Positions 1-6,773 of a DNA stretch of 42,777 nucleotides are shown one piece after another. The stretch is from assembly GCA_002440225.1 (NCBI GenBank), contig DJSH01000035.1:13366-56142 (forward strand). The letters are read 5' to 3'. Source of the stretch: Candidatus Segatella violae (lineage in GTDB: Bacteria > Bacteroidota > Bacteroidia > Bacteroidales > Bacteroidaceae). Below the pieces are notes generated by a model. That model was not told where the DNA came from and did not search any database. It saw only the letters and a list, made by a program, of their open reading frames with translations. The first letter of the stretch is position 1. Each line of letters starts with the position of its first letter. Position numbers and translations under genes: made by a program.

Positions 1-153
1 CCACAGATCACGACCATGGAACCGCCGCTGGTGGAGATGGGCAAGCAGGCTGCCGAACTGGTGATGGAGAAGATTAACAATCCCGAGATGGAGAACAAGC
101 AGGTGGTGCTGAAGACGGAGATGAAATGCAGGGAATCGACAGGAGAAGGTTAA
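1..153 (+). CDS. LacI-family transcriptional regulator, C-terminal 50 residues (partial)
   Basis: The window opens inside a gene in frame 1 that ends at a TAA at 151-153. The residues PQITTMEPPLVEMGKQAAEL followed by a helix and a short strand ending in KTEMKCREST match the end of the periplasmic-binding-protein-like effector domain of LacI/GalR regulators, where a 'TT...P...MG..A...L' segment is followed by the last strand and an 'R.ST' motif. The DNA-binding domain lies outside the window. The next gene downstream on the same strand is a mannitol/fructuronate-type dehydrogenase, and LacI-like operator palindromes lie in the gap (264-305), so local control of the polyol or hexuronate genes is likely. 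Family assignment is fairly firm for such a short piece; the effector is unknown. Confidence 0.72.
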   Translation, partial: PQITTMEPPLVEMGKQAAELVMEKINNPEMENKQVVLKTEMKCRESTGEG

Positions 154-197
154 GCGTATTGCAAATCCGCAAAATAATTTGGTCGAACATTGTTTGA

Positions 198-218
198 CGA
201 CGGATTGCAAATCCGTCG
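198..218. repeat. REP-like palindrome
   Basis: A perfect 9-bp stem (CGACGGATT / AATCCGTCG) encloses the 3-nt loop GCA. A degenerate copy of the same motif (GCGTATTGCAAATCCGC) sits at 154-170, directly after the LacI stop codon. No T-run follows, so this is not a standard intrinsic terminator. It may be a REP-type palindrome or an mRNA 3'-end stabiliser. Confidence 0.5.
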
Positions 219-263
219 AATCGCCTAGCGGAAAATGTTTCTTACAATGTTATGAGATACTTT

Positions 264-305
264 CAAACGTTTGCAAAAATTGGAAACGTTTGCGGGAACG
301 TTTGC
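264..305. promoter_or_regulatory. Cluster of three LacI-type operator half/full sites
   Basis: Three sites centred on ACGTT lie close together: CAAACGTTTG (264-273, a perfect palindrome), AAACGTTT (284-291) and GAACGTTTGC (296-305). Their CG centres are at 268/269, 287/288 and 299/300. LacI/GalR regulators typically bind palindromes with a central CG step, and such a regulator gene ends 110 bp upstream. It is inferred that these are its operators and that they control the dehydrogenase at 594. No clear TAnnTTTG box was found beside them. Confidence 0.55.
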
Positions 306-460
306 ATTTTCTTTCTCAAAAAAAAGTATTGCCATGTTGGAATTTCGATATATCTTTGCAATTGAAAAAGCGAAGAAAGGCTGCACTCGACAAAGCTCAA
401 GCGAGCTTGGCTTTGTTTTCGTTTGCACTTCCTTTGCAGCAGAAATCAGAGATAAGAGCT

Positions 461-532
461 CTCTTCTAAGAGATAAAAGTATTCTTCTAAGAGATTAAAA
501 AGCTCTCTTCTAAGAGATAATTCTCTAGAGAT
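461..532. repeat. Tandem palindromic repeats upstream of the dehydrogenase
   Basis: TCTTCTAAGAGAT occurs three times (462-474, 483-495, 506-518) at 21 and 23 bp spacing, each being a near-palindrome CTCTT-CT-AAGAG. A perfect TCTCTAGAGA follows at 522-531. The 13-mer AGATAAAAGTATT (471-483) recurs at 2108-2120, upstream of the transporter gene. The array lies in the probable 5' leader, about 60 bp before the ATG at 594. The rest of the 154-593 gap holds the REP-like palindrome and the operator cluster and nothing else I can name. Confidence 0.6.
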
Positions 533-593
533 GCCATCTCTCTTTCTCAAGCGAATAAACAATATTAATAACAACTAGCAATACATTAAGATT

Positions 594-2060
594 ATGGCAA
601 ATCAAACAGTTAATGGTTATTCTTATAACCGCAATCAGGTGAAGGCAGGTATCCTGCATTTTGGAGTTGGTAACTTTCATCGTGCTCACTTGGGGTACAT
701 GACCAACAAGCTCTTGGAGAACAACACCCAGCAGAACTGGGGTATCTGTGGAGCGATGATTCTCCCTGGCGACGACCGCCTCTACCACGCCCTGAAGAAG
801 CAGAACGGCGAATACACACTCACCGTTTGCGGACGCGACGACAGCATCAACGTCTATAAGATTGGTGCCCTCGTGGAACTCTACTGGGGCATCGAGGAGC
901 AGGAGCAAATCCTCCAGAAGATTGCATCCAAAGATATCAAGATCATCACTCTTACCATCACCGAGGGCGGATATAACATCTCCCGTCAGACGGGTGAGTT
1001 CATGCTCGACAACGCCCAGGTGGCTCACGACATCGAGAACCCTGGCAAGCCTGTCACCGCCTTCGGATATGTAGCCGAGGGATTGCGCCGTCGCAAGGCA
1101 GCAGGCAACGGTCCTATCACCATCCTCTCTTGCGACAACCTCCAGCACAACGGCAATACTGCCCGCAAGGCTTTCATGACTTTCGTTGAGGCTCAGGACA
1201 AGGAACTCGCAGCTTGGATGGAGGAGAACGTCACCTTCCCAAATTCTATGGTGGATCGCATCACTCCAGCCACTCGACCTGAGGACATCGAACGCTTGAA
1301 TGCCCAGAATGGTACTCACGACGAGGCTCCTGTATATTGCGAGGACTTCATCCAGTGGGTAGTGGAGGACAACTTCGTGGCGGGTCGCCCTGCCTGGGAG
1401 ACTGTTGGCGCACAGATGACCGACGATGTGACTGCCTTCGAGAACATGAAGCTCTCGCTCTTGAACGCTTCCCACACCTTGCTCTCTTATCCATCTTTCC
1501 TCGCTGGTTATCGCAAGGTAGATGCTGCCATGCACGACGAGAGAATCAAGAAGTTCGTTCGTGCCTTTATGGACGAGGACATCACTCCTTACGTTCCTGC
1601 TCCTAAGGATACCGACTTGGAGGCTTATAAGCAGTGCCTCGTAGAGCGTTTCGGCAACCGTATGGTGAGCGACCAGGTGGCTCGTCTCTGCTTCGACGGC
1701 GCCAGCAAGTTCCCAGTCTATGTGATGCCAAACCTCGAAAAGATGATTGCCGACGATGCTTCTGGCAAGCGCACTGATGTGGAGTTCAAGCGTGTGGCTT
1801 ACCTCTTCGCCGCTTATCGCCACTATCTGAAATATAAGGTGGATGACAAGGGGGCAGCCTACGAGGTAGCCGACCCATGGCTCACCGTAGATGACTGGAA
1901 GCTCATCGAGAGCGACAATGCCATCGACTTCCTCGGTGTGTCAGCCTTTACCAGCACCGATCTGAAGGCGGCTCCTCACTTCACGGAACTCTATCAGAAG
2001 ATGGTAGAGGATATCAAGGAGAAGGGAGCGATGCAGGTTTTGGAAGAAGAAATTCTGTAA
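594..2060 (+). CDS. Mannitol dehydrogenase family oxidoreductase (mannitol 2-dehydrogenase or fructuronate reductase type)
   Basis: This 488-residue protein belongs to the long-chain polyol-specific dehydrogenases, which interconvert mannitol and fructose (or mannonate and fructuronate) with NAD(P). The N-terminal Rossmann region begins with GILHFGVGNFHRAH (about residues 19-32). The catalytic signature K-x4-N-x2-H is present as KLSLLNASH, giving K286, N291 and H294, which align with K295/N300/H303 of Pseudomonas mannitol 2-dehydrogenase. Length is typical for the family. The ATG at 594 directly precedes the conserved N-terminus. The gene follows a LacI-type regulator and precedes a sugar transporter on the same strand, which suggests uptake and first oxidation or reduction of one polyol or hexuronate. 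Substrate cannot be fixed from sequence alone. Confidence 0.85.
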   Translation: MANQTVNGYSYNRNQVKAGILHFGVGNFHRAHLGYMTNKLLENNTQQNWGICGAMILPGDDRLYHALKKQNGEYTLTVCGRDDSINVYKIGALVELYWGIEEQEQILQKIASKDIKIITLTITEGGYNISRQTGEFMLDNAQVAHDIENPGKPVTAFGYVAEGLRRRKAAGNGPITILSCDNLQHNGNTARKAFMTFVEAQDKELAAWMEENVTFPNSMVDRITPATRPEDIERLNAQNGTHDEAPVYCEDFIQWVVEDNFVAGRPAWETVGAQMTDDVTAFENMKLSLLNASHTLLSYPSFLAGYRKVDAAMHDERIKKFVRAFMDEDITPYVPAPKDTDLEAYKQCLVERFGNRMVSDQVARLCFDGASKFPVYVMPNLEKMIADDASGKRTDVEFKRVAYLFAAYRHYLKYKVDDKGAAYEVADPWLTVDDWKLIESDNAIDFLGVSAFTSTDLKAAPHFTELYQKMVEDIKEKGAMQVLEEEIL

Positions 2061-2131
2061 GCGAACAAGTATTGCTCCTGGTATTAGGAAATAAACTATT
2101 TGTTTCTAGATAAAAGTATTTTCCGCTAGAT

Positions 2132-2208
2132 AAAATCTTCGTTCAACGACGTTGAACCGCCGTTCAACAGTTTTGAACGGACATTCAACGACGTTGAACG
2201 AAGATTTT
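2132..2208. promoter_or_regulatory. Nested palindromes: three GTTCAA...TTGAAC sites phased at 21 bp
   Basis: The outer arms (2132-2156 and 2184-2208, 25 nt each) are inverted copies apart from the centre of the palindrome. Inside are three palindromic units: GTTCAACGACGTTGAAC (2141-2157), an 8-bp stem CCGTTCAA/TTGAACGG (2160-2180) and TTCAACGACGTTGAA (2184-2198). Their centres are at 2149, 2170 and 2191, exactly 21 bp apart, i.e. two helical turns. It lies 72 bp after the dehydrogenase stop and 91 bp before the transporter start. It could be a cooperative operator or a processing/attenuation structure. The only T-run after the outer arm is TTTT, so a plain terminator is less likely. Confidence 0.6.
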
Positions 2209-2298
2209 CCCTAGAAGGAGAGACTGTTAGCTCTAGGATAGAGAAGTTAAACATTTAGAAGTTAAAACGTTTCTTTTTAGCTATATACCTATTCTCTT

Positions 2299-3624
2299 AT
2301 GAAACAATCGTCGATTACGTTCAAGAGCGCAGGACCTTTCCTCCTCTTGACATTCATATACTTTATCGTAGGATTCCTGACCACGGTCAACGGACAATGT
2401 CAGGGACCCTTGAAGGTGGCGTTTCTCTCCGAAGTGACGGCTACCAAGAACTCGCTTGCCACACTCATCTCCTTTGCTTTCTTCCTAGGCTATTTGCTCA
2501 ATAGTGCGAAAACAGGACGAATGCTCAACAAGATAGGTTACAAGCCTACGCTCGTTCGTTCGATGATGGTGATGGTGCTTGGCTTGGGCTTCTATTTCGC
2601 CTCGGCGGTCATCGCCGAATATTGGGGTGGGGCAGGTGTGCATATCTCACAGGACTTCGTGCCTTTCGGCTATTTCGTGTTCCTCTTCGGAAGCTATCTG
2701 ATGGGTACGTCGGCAGCGATGCTCCAGGTGGTTATCAATCCTTACATCGCTGCCTATCCATTGCCAAGCACACAGCCTGTGCAGCGCATGAACTTTACCT
2801 GTGCCGTGAACAGTTTCGGAACCACCATCGCTCCGTTCTTCGTGACGGGCGTGATGTTCGCAGGGGTATCGCTCGACAGCGTCTCTGCCGATCAGCTCAC
2901 CCTGCCATTCCTTGTGATGATGCTCGTCATCGCCATTACTACATGGAGTACATCGAAGGCTAATCTTCCTGATATTGAGGGAACTAGAGAGACCGACTCA
3001 AGCAATGCTGAATCTAGCGAAAGCACAGCCAATGGCAATGAGCAGAATGCTTCTGCCGACAAAAAACGCAGCATCTGGTCGTTCCGCCACTTGAAATATG
3101 GTGTCATCACCATCTTCTGCTACGTAGGTACAGAGGTGGGTATCGGCAACAATATGAACCTCCATGCGATGGACTTGATGAGTCATGGCTGCGACCTCTC
3201 TCCAGCCTTGCTCGCCACACTCTATTGGGGCGGATTCATGGTGGGACGTATGGTCTCTGCATCGCTCAAGAACGTGGCACCTCGCCCTATGCTCCTTGCG
3301 GTGACCGTGGCTGCCATTGCGCTGATGACTACTTCCATGCTTACAGAGAACCTTTGGTTGATGGCAGCGGTGGGATTGTTCCATAGCGTGATGTGGAGCT
3401 GCATCTTTACCCTCGCCGTAGATGGATTGAAGGAATACACCTCCAAGGCATCGGGCATCTTTATGATGGGTGTGTTTGGTGGAGCCGTCTTCCCAGTCAT
3501 CCAGGGCTTGCTAGCCGACTATGTAGGCTCATGGCAGTTTACCTGGCTCGTGCCTTTGGCTTGCGAGTTTGTGATACTATGGTATGGACTCGTCGGATAC
3601 AGAAAACAGGAAAATGTTGCATAG
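2299..3624 (+). CDS. MFS sugar transporter, FHS (FucP / glucose-galactose) type
   Basis: A 441-residue polytopic inner-membrane protein with about 12 hydrophobic segments. The first helix and loop (FIYFIVGFLTTVNGQCQGPL, about residues 19-38) and the following FAFFLGYLLNSAKTGRMLNK segment match the FucP-like fucose/galactose:H+ symporter family, in which TM1 carries an N-G-x-L type motif and TM2 leads into a GxLxDRxGYK loop, here GRMLNKIGYK. A hydrophilic loop rich in S, E and N (about residues 222-255) separates the two six-helix halves. It follows the mannitol dehydrogenase-type gene in the same direction after a 238-bp gap with operator-like palindromes, so it probably imports that enzyme's substrate. 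An intrinsic terminator follows the stop codon. Confidence 0.82.
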   Translation: MKQSSITFKSAGPFLLLTFIYFIVGFLTTVNGQCQGPLKVAFLSEVTATKNSLATLISFAFFLGYLLNSAKTGRMLNKIGYKPTLVRSMMVMVLGLGFYFASAVIAEYWGGAGVHISQDFVPFGYFVFLFGSYLMGTSAAMLQVVINPYIAAYPLPSTQPVQRMNFTCAVNSFGTTIAPFFVTGVMFAGVSLDSVSADQLTLPFLVMMLVIAITTWSTSKANLPDIEGTRETDSSNAESSESTANGNEQNASADKKRSIWSFRHLKYGVITIFCYVGTEVGIGNNMNLHAMDLMSHGCDLSPALLATLYWGGFMVGRMVSASLKNVAPRPMLLAVTVAAIALMTTSMLTENLWLMAAVGLFHSVMWSCIFTLAVDGLKEYTSKASGIFMMGVFGGAVFPVIQGLLADYVGSWQFTWLVPLACEFVILWYGLVGYRKQENVA

Positions 3625-3644
3625 TGTGTTTTATAACATGAAAG

Positions 3645-3683
3645 AAAATCCCTGAAAGTCTTTGCGCTTTCGGGGATTTTTTG
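3645..3683 (+). terminator. Intrinsic terminator after the sugar transporter
   Basis: AAAATCCCTGAAAG (3645-3658) pairs with CTTTCGGGGATTTT (3667-3680) with one G-U pair, and the T-run continues to 3682. Confidence 0.85.
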
Positions 3684-3691
3684 TATATTTG
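3661..3691 (+). promoter_or_regulatory. Promoter of the symporter gene, overlapping the upstream terminator
   Basis: TTTG (3661-3664) and TATATTTG (3684-3691) are separated by 19 bp, matching the Bacteroidota -33/-7 consensus. The -33 box lies in the loop of the preceding terminator. Transcription should start near 3698, about 45 nt before the ATG at 3744. Confidence 0.72.
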
Positions 3692-3743
3692 CCCTCGCTA
3701 GTATAAATACAAACTTGAAACTCAAAATATAAAAAGCAGTAAT

Positions 3744-4988
3744 ATGACAGATCTTTATAAGAAAGTCAAAGTAAATAATAATTTTAGCTTGAGATACTTA
3801 CTCAAGCTACCGTACACCGAAAAGATGTTCACGGCATTTGCGCTCGCTATCATTGTTGGCTATGTGCTCCAAGGTTTCCCTGATGTTGTTAACGATGTGT
3901 TCCGTCCCCTTTCCTCTATTGTTCTCATCCTGCTCAAAATATGCGTTGTTCCGCTTATGGTGACTAGCATTGCCAGTGCCATTATCACGTTTAGGCGCAA
4001 GGCTTTGGTAGGACGACTTGTCGGTCGGTCGTTTCTTTATTTTTTCCTTACTTCTTTGGCAGCAGTGGCTGTGAGCTTGTTGCTTTCGGGACTGATGTCA
4101 GAGGTTTTTCCCTTTTTTCATTCGTCGATGCGGCTTCCCAATGCGGTGTCTAGTGGCATGCTTGTAGGGCGTATTGCCAATGTTTTTCTCAACAATCTGC
4201 TCTCAGCCGTCACGTCGGGTAGCGTGCTGTTGTTTTTGTGCATCGCCTTTGTGTTGGGTTTCATGTTCCTTCAAGTGAAAGGCCGTCAGGGACGTATTCA
4301 TGAGTTGGTGGAGAAATCCGATAGGATTATTCGTCAGGTACTGAGTTTCTATTGGGAGCTGGCACCGATAGGCATGTTTTTTACGTTCACTCCCCTTGTG
4401 GCATCTTATGGCGGCGAGATCGTCGGCAATTCCGCTTCGCTTATCGGGGCTTGTTATATGTGTTTCTTCATCCATGCCTTGGTGGTGTATGTACCGTGCG
4501 TCTATTTTCGTGGCGGCATCAATCCGCTGCAGTTCTTCGGTGGTATGGTGCGTCCGTTGATGTTTGCCATGGCCACCGAGTCGAGTATCACCACGTTGCC
4601 TTATAACGTGAGGGCTACGGTCAAAATGGGTGTGCGCAATGGTATCAGCCGGCTAGTATTGCCTTTAGGCGCCACGTTCAACATGGATGGCTCTGCCATC
4701 TATATGGTGGTGGCGAGCGTGTTTACTGCTACCTGTTATGGAATCGACCTCACTATGGTTCAGCTTCTTACGATAGGAGTAGTGTCGTTGGCTCTGTCGT
4801 TTTGCGTTGTGGGTATTCCTGGTGGCAGTTTGTCGTTGTTGCCATTGGCTTTTATTGCAGCGGGCATTCCGCTGGAAGGCATAGCTTATGTTGCCGTAGC
4901 CGACCGAATGATAGATATGGTACGCACGATGGTGTCGGTCACAGGCGATGCCACCTGTGCCTTGATGATGGACAAATTGAAAGGATAA
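3744..4988 (+). CDS. Dicarboxylate/amino acid:cation symporter (DAACS, GltP/GltPh fold)
   Basis: A 414-residue membrane protein of the glutamate transporter homologue family, which moves C4-dicarboxylates or acidic/neutral amino acids with Na+ or H+. The NMDGS motif of TM7 is at residues 313-317 (NMDGT in GltPh), hairpin 2 carries GIPGGS, and TM8 reads DRMIDMVRTMVSVTGD with D387, D391, R394, T395 and D402 aligning to GltPh D390, D394, R397, T398 and D405. The residue equivalent to substrate-binding N401 is serine (S398). The arginine and D391 suggest an amino-acid-type binding pocket, but the Ser change leaves the substrate open. It is a monocistronic gene with its own promoter and a shared downstream terminator. 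Confidence 0.88.
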   Translation: MTDLYKKVKVNNNFSLRYLLKLPYTEKMFTAFALAIIVGYVLQGFPDVVNDVFRPLSSIVLILLKICVVPLMVTSIASAIITFRRKALVGRLVGRSFLYFFLTSLAAVAVSLLLSGLMSEVFPFFHSSMRLPNAVSSGMLVGRIANVFLNNLLSAVTSGSVLLFLCIAFVLGFMFLQVKGRQGRIHELVEKSDRIIRQVLSFYWELAPIGMFFTFTPLVASYGGEIVGNSASLIGACYMCFFIHALVVYVPCVYFRGGINPLQFFGGMVRPLMFAMATESSITTLPYNVRATVKMGVRNGISRLVLPLGATFNMDGSAIYMVVASVFTATCYGIDLTMVQLLTIGVVSLALSFCVVGIPGGSLSLLPLAFIAAGIPLEGIAYVAVADRMIDMVRTMVSVTGDATCALMMDKLKG

Positions 4989-4990
4989 AG

Positions 4991-5025
4991 AAAAAGGACG
5001 CTCTTCAATTGATGAGCGTCCTTTT
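4991..5025. terminator. Bidirectional terminator between convergent genes
   Basis: AAAAAGGACGCTC (4991-5003) pairs perfectly with GAGCGTCCTTTTT (5013-5025) around a short loop. A-run and T-run on the two sides let it serve both the symporter (+) and the sugar transferase (-). Confidence 0.88.
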
Positions 5026-5048
5026 TCTTTATCTAGATTTTTTATTTA

Positions 5049-6485
5049 TTAATAAGCGTTCTTGTCAGGGAAGATGATGCTCTTGGCTGTGAGGAAGATA
5101 ATTTTGATGTCGAGCCAGAACGACCAGTTCTCGATATACCAAATGTCACGGCGGATGCGTTCCTCCATCTGCCATAGCTCCTTGGTTTCGCCACGGTAGC
5201 CTGTTACTTGAGCCCAGCCAGTGATGCCTGGTTTGGAGAAATGGCGCACCATGTATTTGTCGATGAGCGAACCGTATACCTCGGTGTGGTGCAGCATGTG
5301 TGGGCGTGGACCCACGATGCTCATGTCACCCTTCAGTACATTGAAGAACTGTGGAAACTCGTCGATATTGGTCTTGCGCATGAAGTTGCCGAAGGCAAAC
5401 TTGCGAGGGTCGTTCTTGGTGGCCTGCGCCATGTCGGCATCCTTGTTTACATGCATCGAGCGGAACTTGAGGCACATGAAAGTGTCACCGTTCAGACCCG
5501 TTCTAGCCTGTCGGAAGAAGATAGGTCCAGGGCTCTGAATCTTGATGATGAGCGCAATGATTGGGACGAATGGCAGGATGCAGAGACATATCAAGCCACT
5601 CACTACAATGTCGAAGGCTCGCTTGGCAGCACGATTGGAGAGGCTGGCAAGGGGCTCTTGGTGGTTGGAATATACCGTTCTGCCCATGAAATTCTGAGCA
5701 TCGAGGTGCAACTCGTATTCTCCGAAGACACGTGGCAGATAGTAGAAGTGAATCACGTTCTTATCGCAGAAGTGCATGATGTTGACAATCTCTTCCGAAT
5801 CGTTGTGTGACAAGCAGCAGAATATCTCGTCGATGGCTATAGGCGAACCATTGATGGTGTTGTTGATGGTCGAGCTCATGATGGCATTCAAATCGTTCAT
5901 GCTACCGATTCTTACCAATCCCTCTGGTGCCTTTGCGATGTCCTTGTCGGCATAATATCCCTTCACCTGGTAACCGGCAGAAGGATCCTCCGTCATCGTA
6001 TTGTACATCTCGATGATGGCAGGGTCGCTTCCTACGAAGAGTACCGAGCGAGTGTTGCGACCATTGGCACGGACATACTTGAGGATGTTGAGCTCAATGA
6101 GTCGGGATACAAGTAATATGAGGTAGAAAGTGACACCGAAGATGATGCAGAATGAGAACATCTTCCCCCCATGGCTGAGTAGTCTTATGAAGAGGAAGAA
6201 CCAGAAAGTGGTGGAGGCTGCCAGATAGAAGGTGCGCTTCAACACTTTAAGGAATCCTACTCTACGCACATGGATGATCGTAGAATAGAAGTACTCGCTT
6301 AGGAACAATGCGGCATTGGCAACGAAAAATGTTATTTTCGTTGATGTGTCAAAGTAGTCAGGAACCAACTGCGAGCCAAATTCTGTATAGGCTAACAGTA
6401 CACAATTCAGTATTACGAAGTCGGCAGTAATGACCAGGCGTCGCACCAAACTGTTTCCACGGTAGTTGTTGTTAATCATATGCAC
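5049..6485 (-). CDS. Polyprenyl-phosphate sugar-1-phosphate transferase (undecaprenyl-phosphate glucose phosphotransferase type)
   Basis: A 478-residue inner-membrane enzyme that would start assembly of capsule, exopolysaccharide or O-antigen by moving a hexose-1-phosphate from UDP-sugar to undecaprenyl phosphate. The N-terminal third has four to five membrane segments (about residues 13-130), then a nucleotide-binding-like CoA-binding fold (VLFVGSDP), then the bacterial sugar transferase domain: KRAFDIVVSG, SPGPIFFRQARTGLNG, the KFRSM motif, DEFPQFFNVLKGDMSIVGPRP and KPGITGWAQVTGYRG. All signature motifs of the long WcaJ-type enzymes are intact. The start may be M1 or M3 (MHMINNN). No other polysaccharide gene is adjacent, so it is an isolated priming enzyme here. 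Confidence 0.88.
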   Translation of the reverse strand: MHMINNNYRGNSLVRRLVITADFVILNCVLLAYTEFGSQLVPDYFDTSTKITFFVANAALFLSEYFYSTIIHVRRVGFLKVLKRTFYLAASTTFWFFLFIRLLSHGGKMFSFCIIFGVTFYLILLVSRLIELNILKYVRANGRNTRSVLFVGSDPAIIEMYNTMTEDPSAGYQVKGYYADKDIAKAPEGLVRIGSMNDLNAIMSSTINNTINGSPIAIDEIFCCLSHNDSEEIVNIMHFCDKNVIHFYYLPRVFGEYELHLDAQNFMGRTVYSNHQEPLASLSNRAAKRAFDIVVSGLICLCILPFVPIIALIIKIQSPGPIFFRQARTGLNGDTFMCLKFRSMHVNKDADMAQATKNDPRKFAFGNFMRKTNIDEFPQFFNVLKGDMSIVGPRPHMLHHTEVYGSLIDKYMVRHFSKPGITGWAQVTGYRGETKELWQMEERIRRDIWYIENWSFWLDIKIIFLTAKSIIFPDKNAY

Positions 6486-6547
6486 AAAATAATATAATTC
6501 CTTTTCGATGTCTCGTACTAGAGGAAACTCTTTTTCTTTTATCGTGG

Positions 6548-6555
6548 CAAAGATA
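6548..6555 (-). promoter_or_regulatory. -7 box for the sugar transferase gene
   Basis: Read on the minus strand the bases give TATCTTTG, matching TAnnTTTG. The predicted start is about 55 nt before the ATG. Confidence 0.6.
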
Positions 6556-6737
6556 ATAATAATACTTGAATGAGCGAAACTTTTCTCTATATTTTTTCGA
6601 ATTTGGGACTATTTTTGTTGAAAATGTTGGTTCAATTTGGTTCATTTCCACTAAAAAATTACCCCCCCCTTATTGGGGTGCAAAAAAATGCTGTTCTTTT
6701 TTGCAAAGAATTATTCGTTTATTCCGATTTTTCTTTG

Positions 6738-6745
6738 TACTTTCG
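6738..6745 (+). promoter_or_regulatory. Probable -7 box for the S9 peptidase gene
   Basis: TACTTTCG differs from TAnnTTTG at one position and lies about 29 bp before the first ATG (6774). No good TTTG lies at the usual upstream distance. The rest of the 6486-6773 gap has a C8 run (6662-6669) followed by GGGG that could form a weak hairpin, and no convincing gene. Confidence 0.4.
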
Positions 6746-6773
6746 CAGCAGAAAACATAATATTCAATAAGTA

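Noticed and set aside
179..498. Three small frames in the leader of the dehydrogenase gene
   Set aside because: They run through the operator cluster and palindromes, differ in frame, and lack a recognisable start context or composition.
6566..6770. Two overlapping 64- and 66-codon frames upstream of the S9 peptidase
   Set aside because: A/T-rich leader DNA with homopolymer runs and Phe/Lys-rich translations; they overlap the putative promoter.
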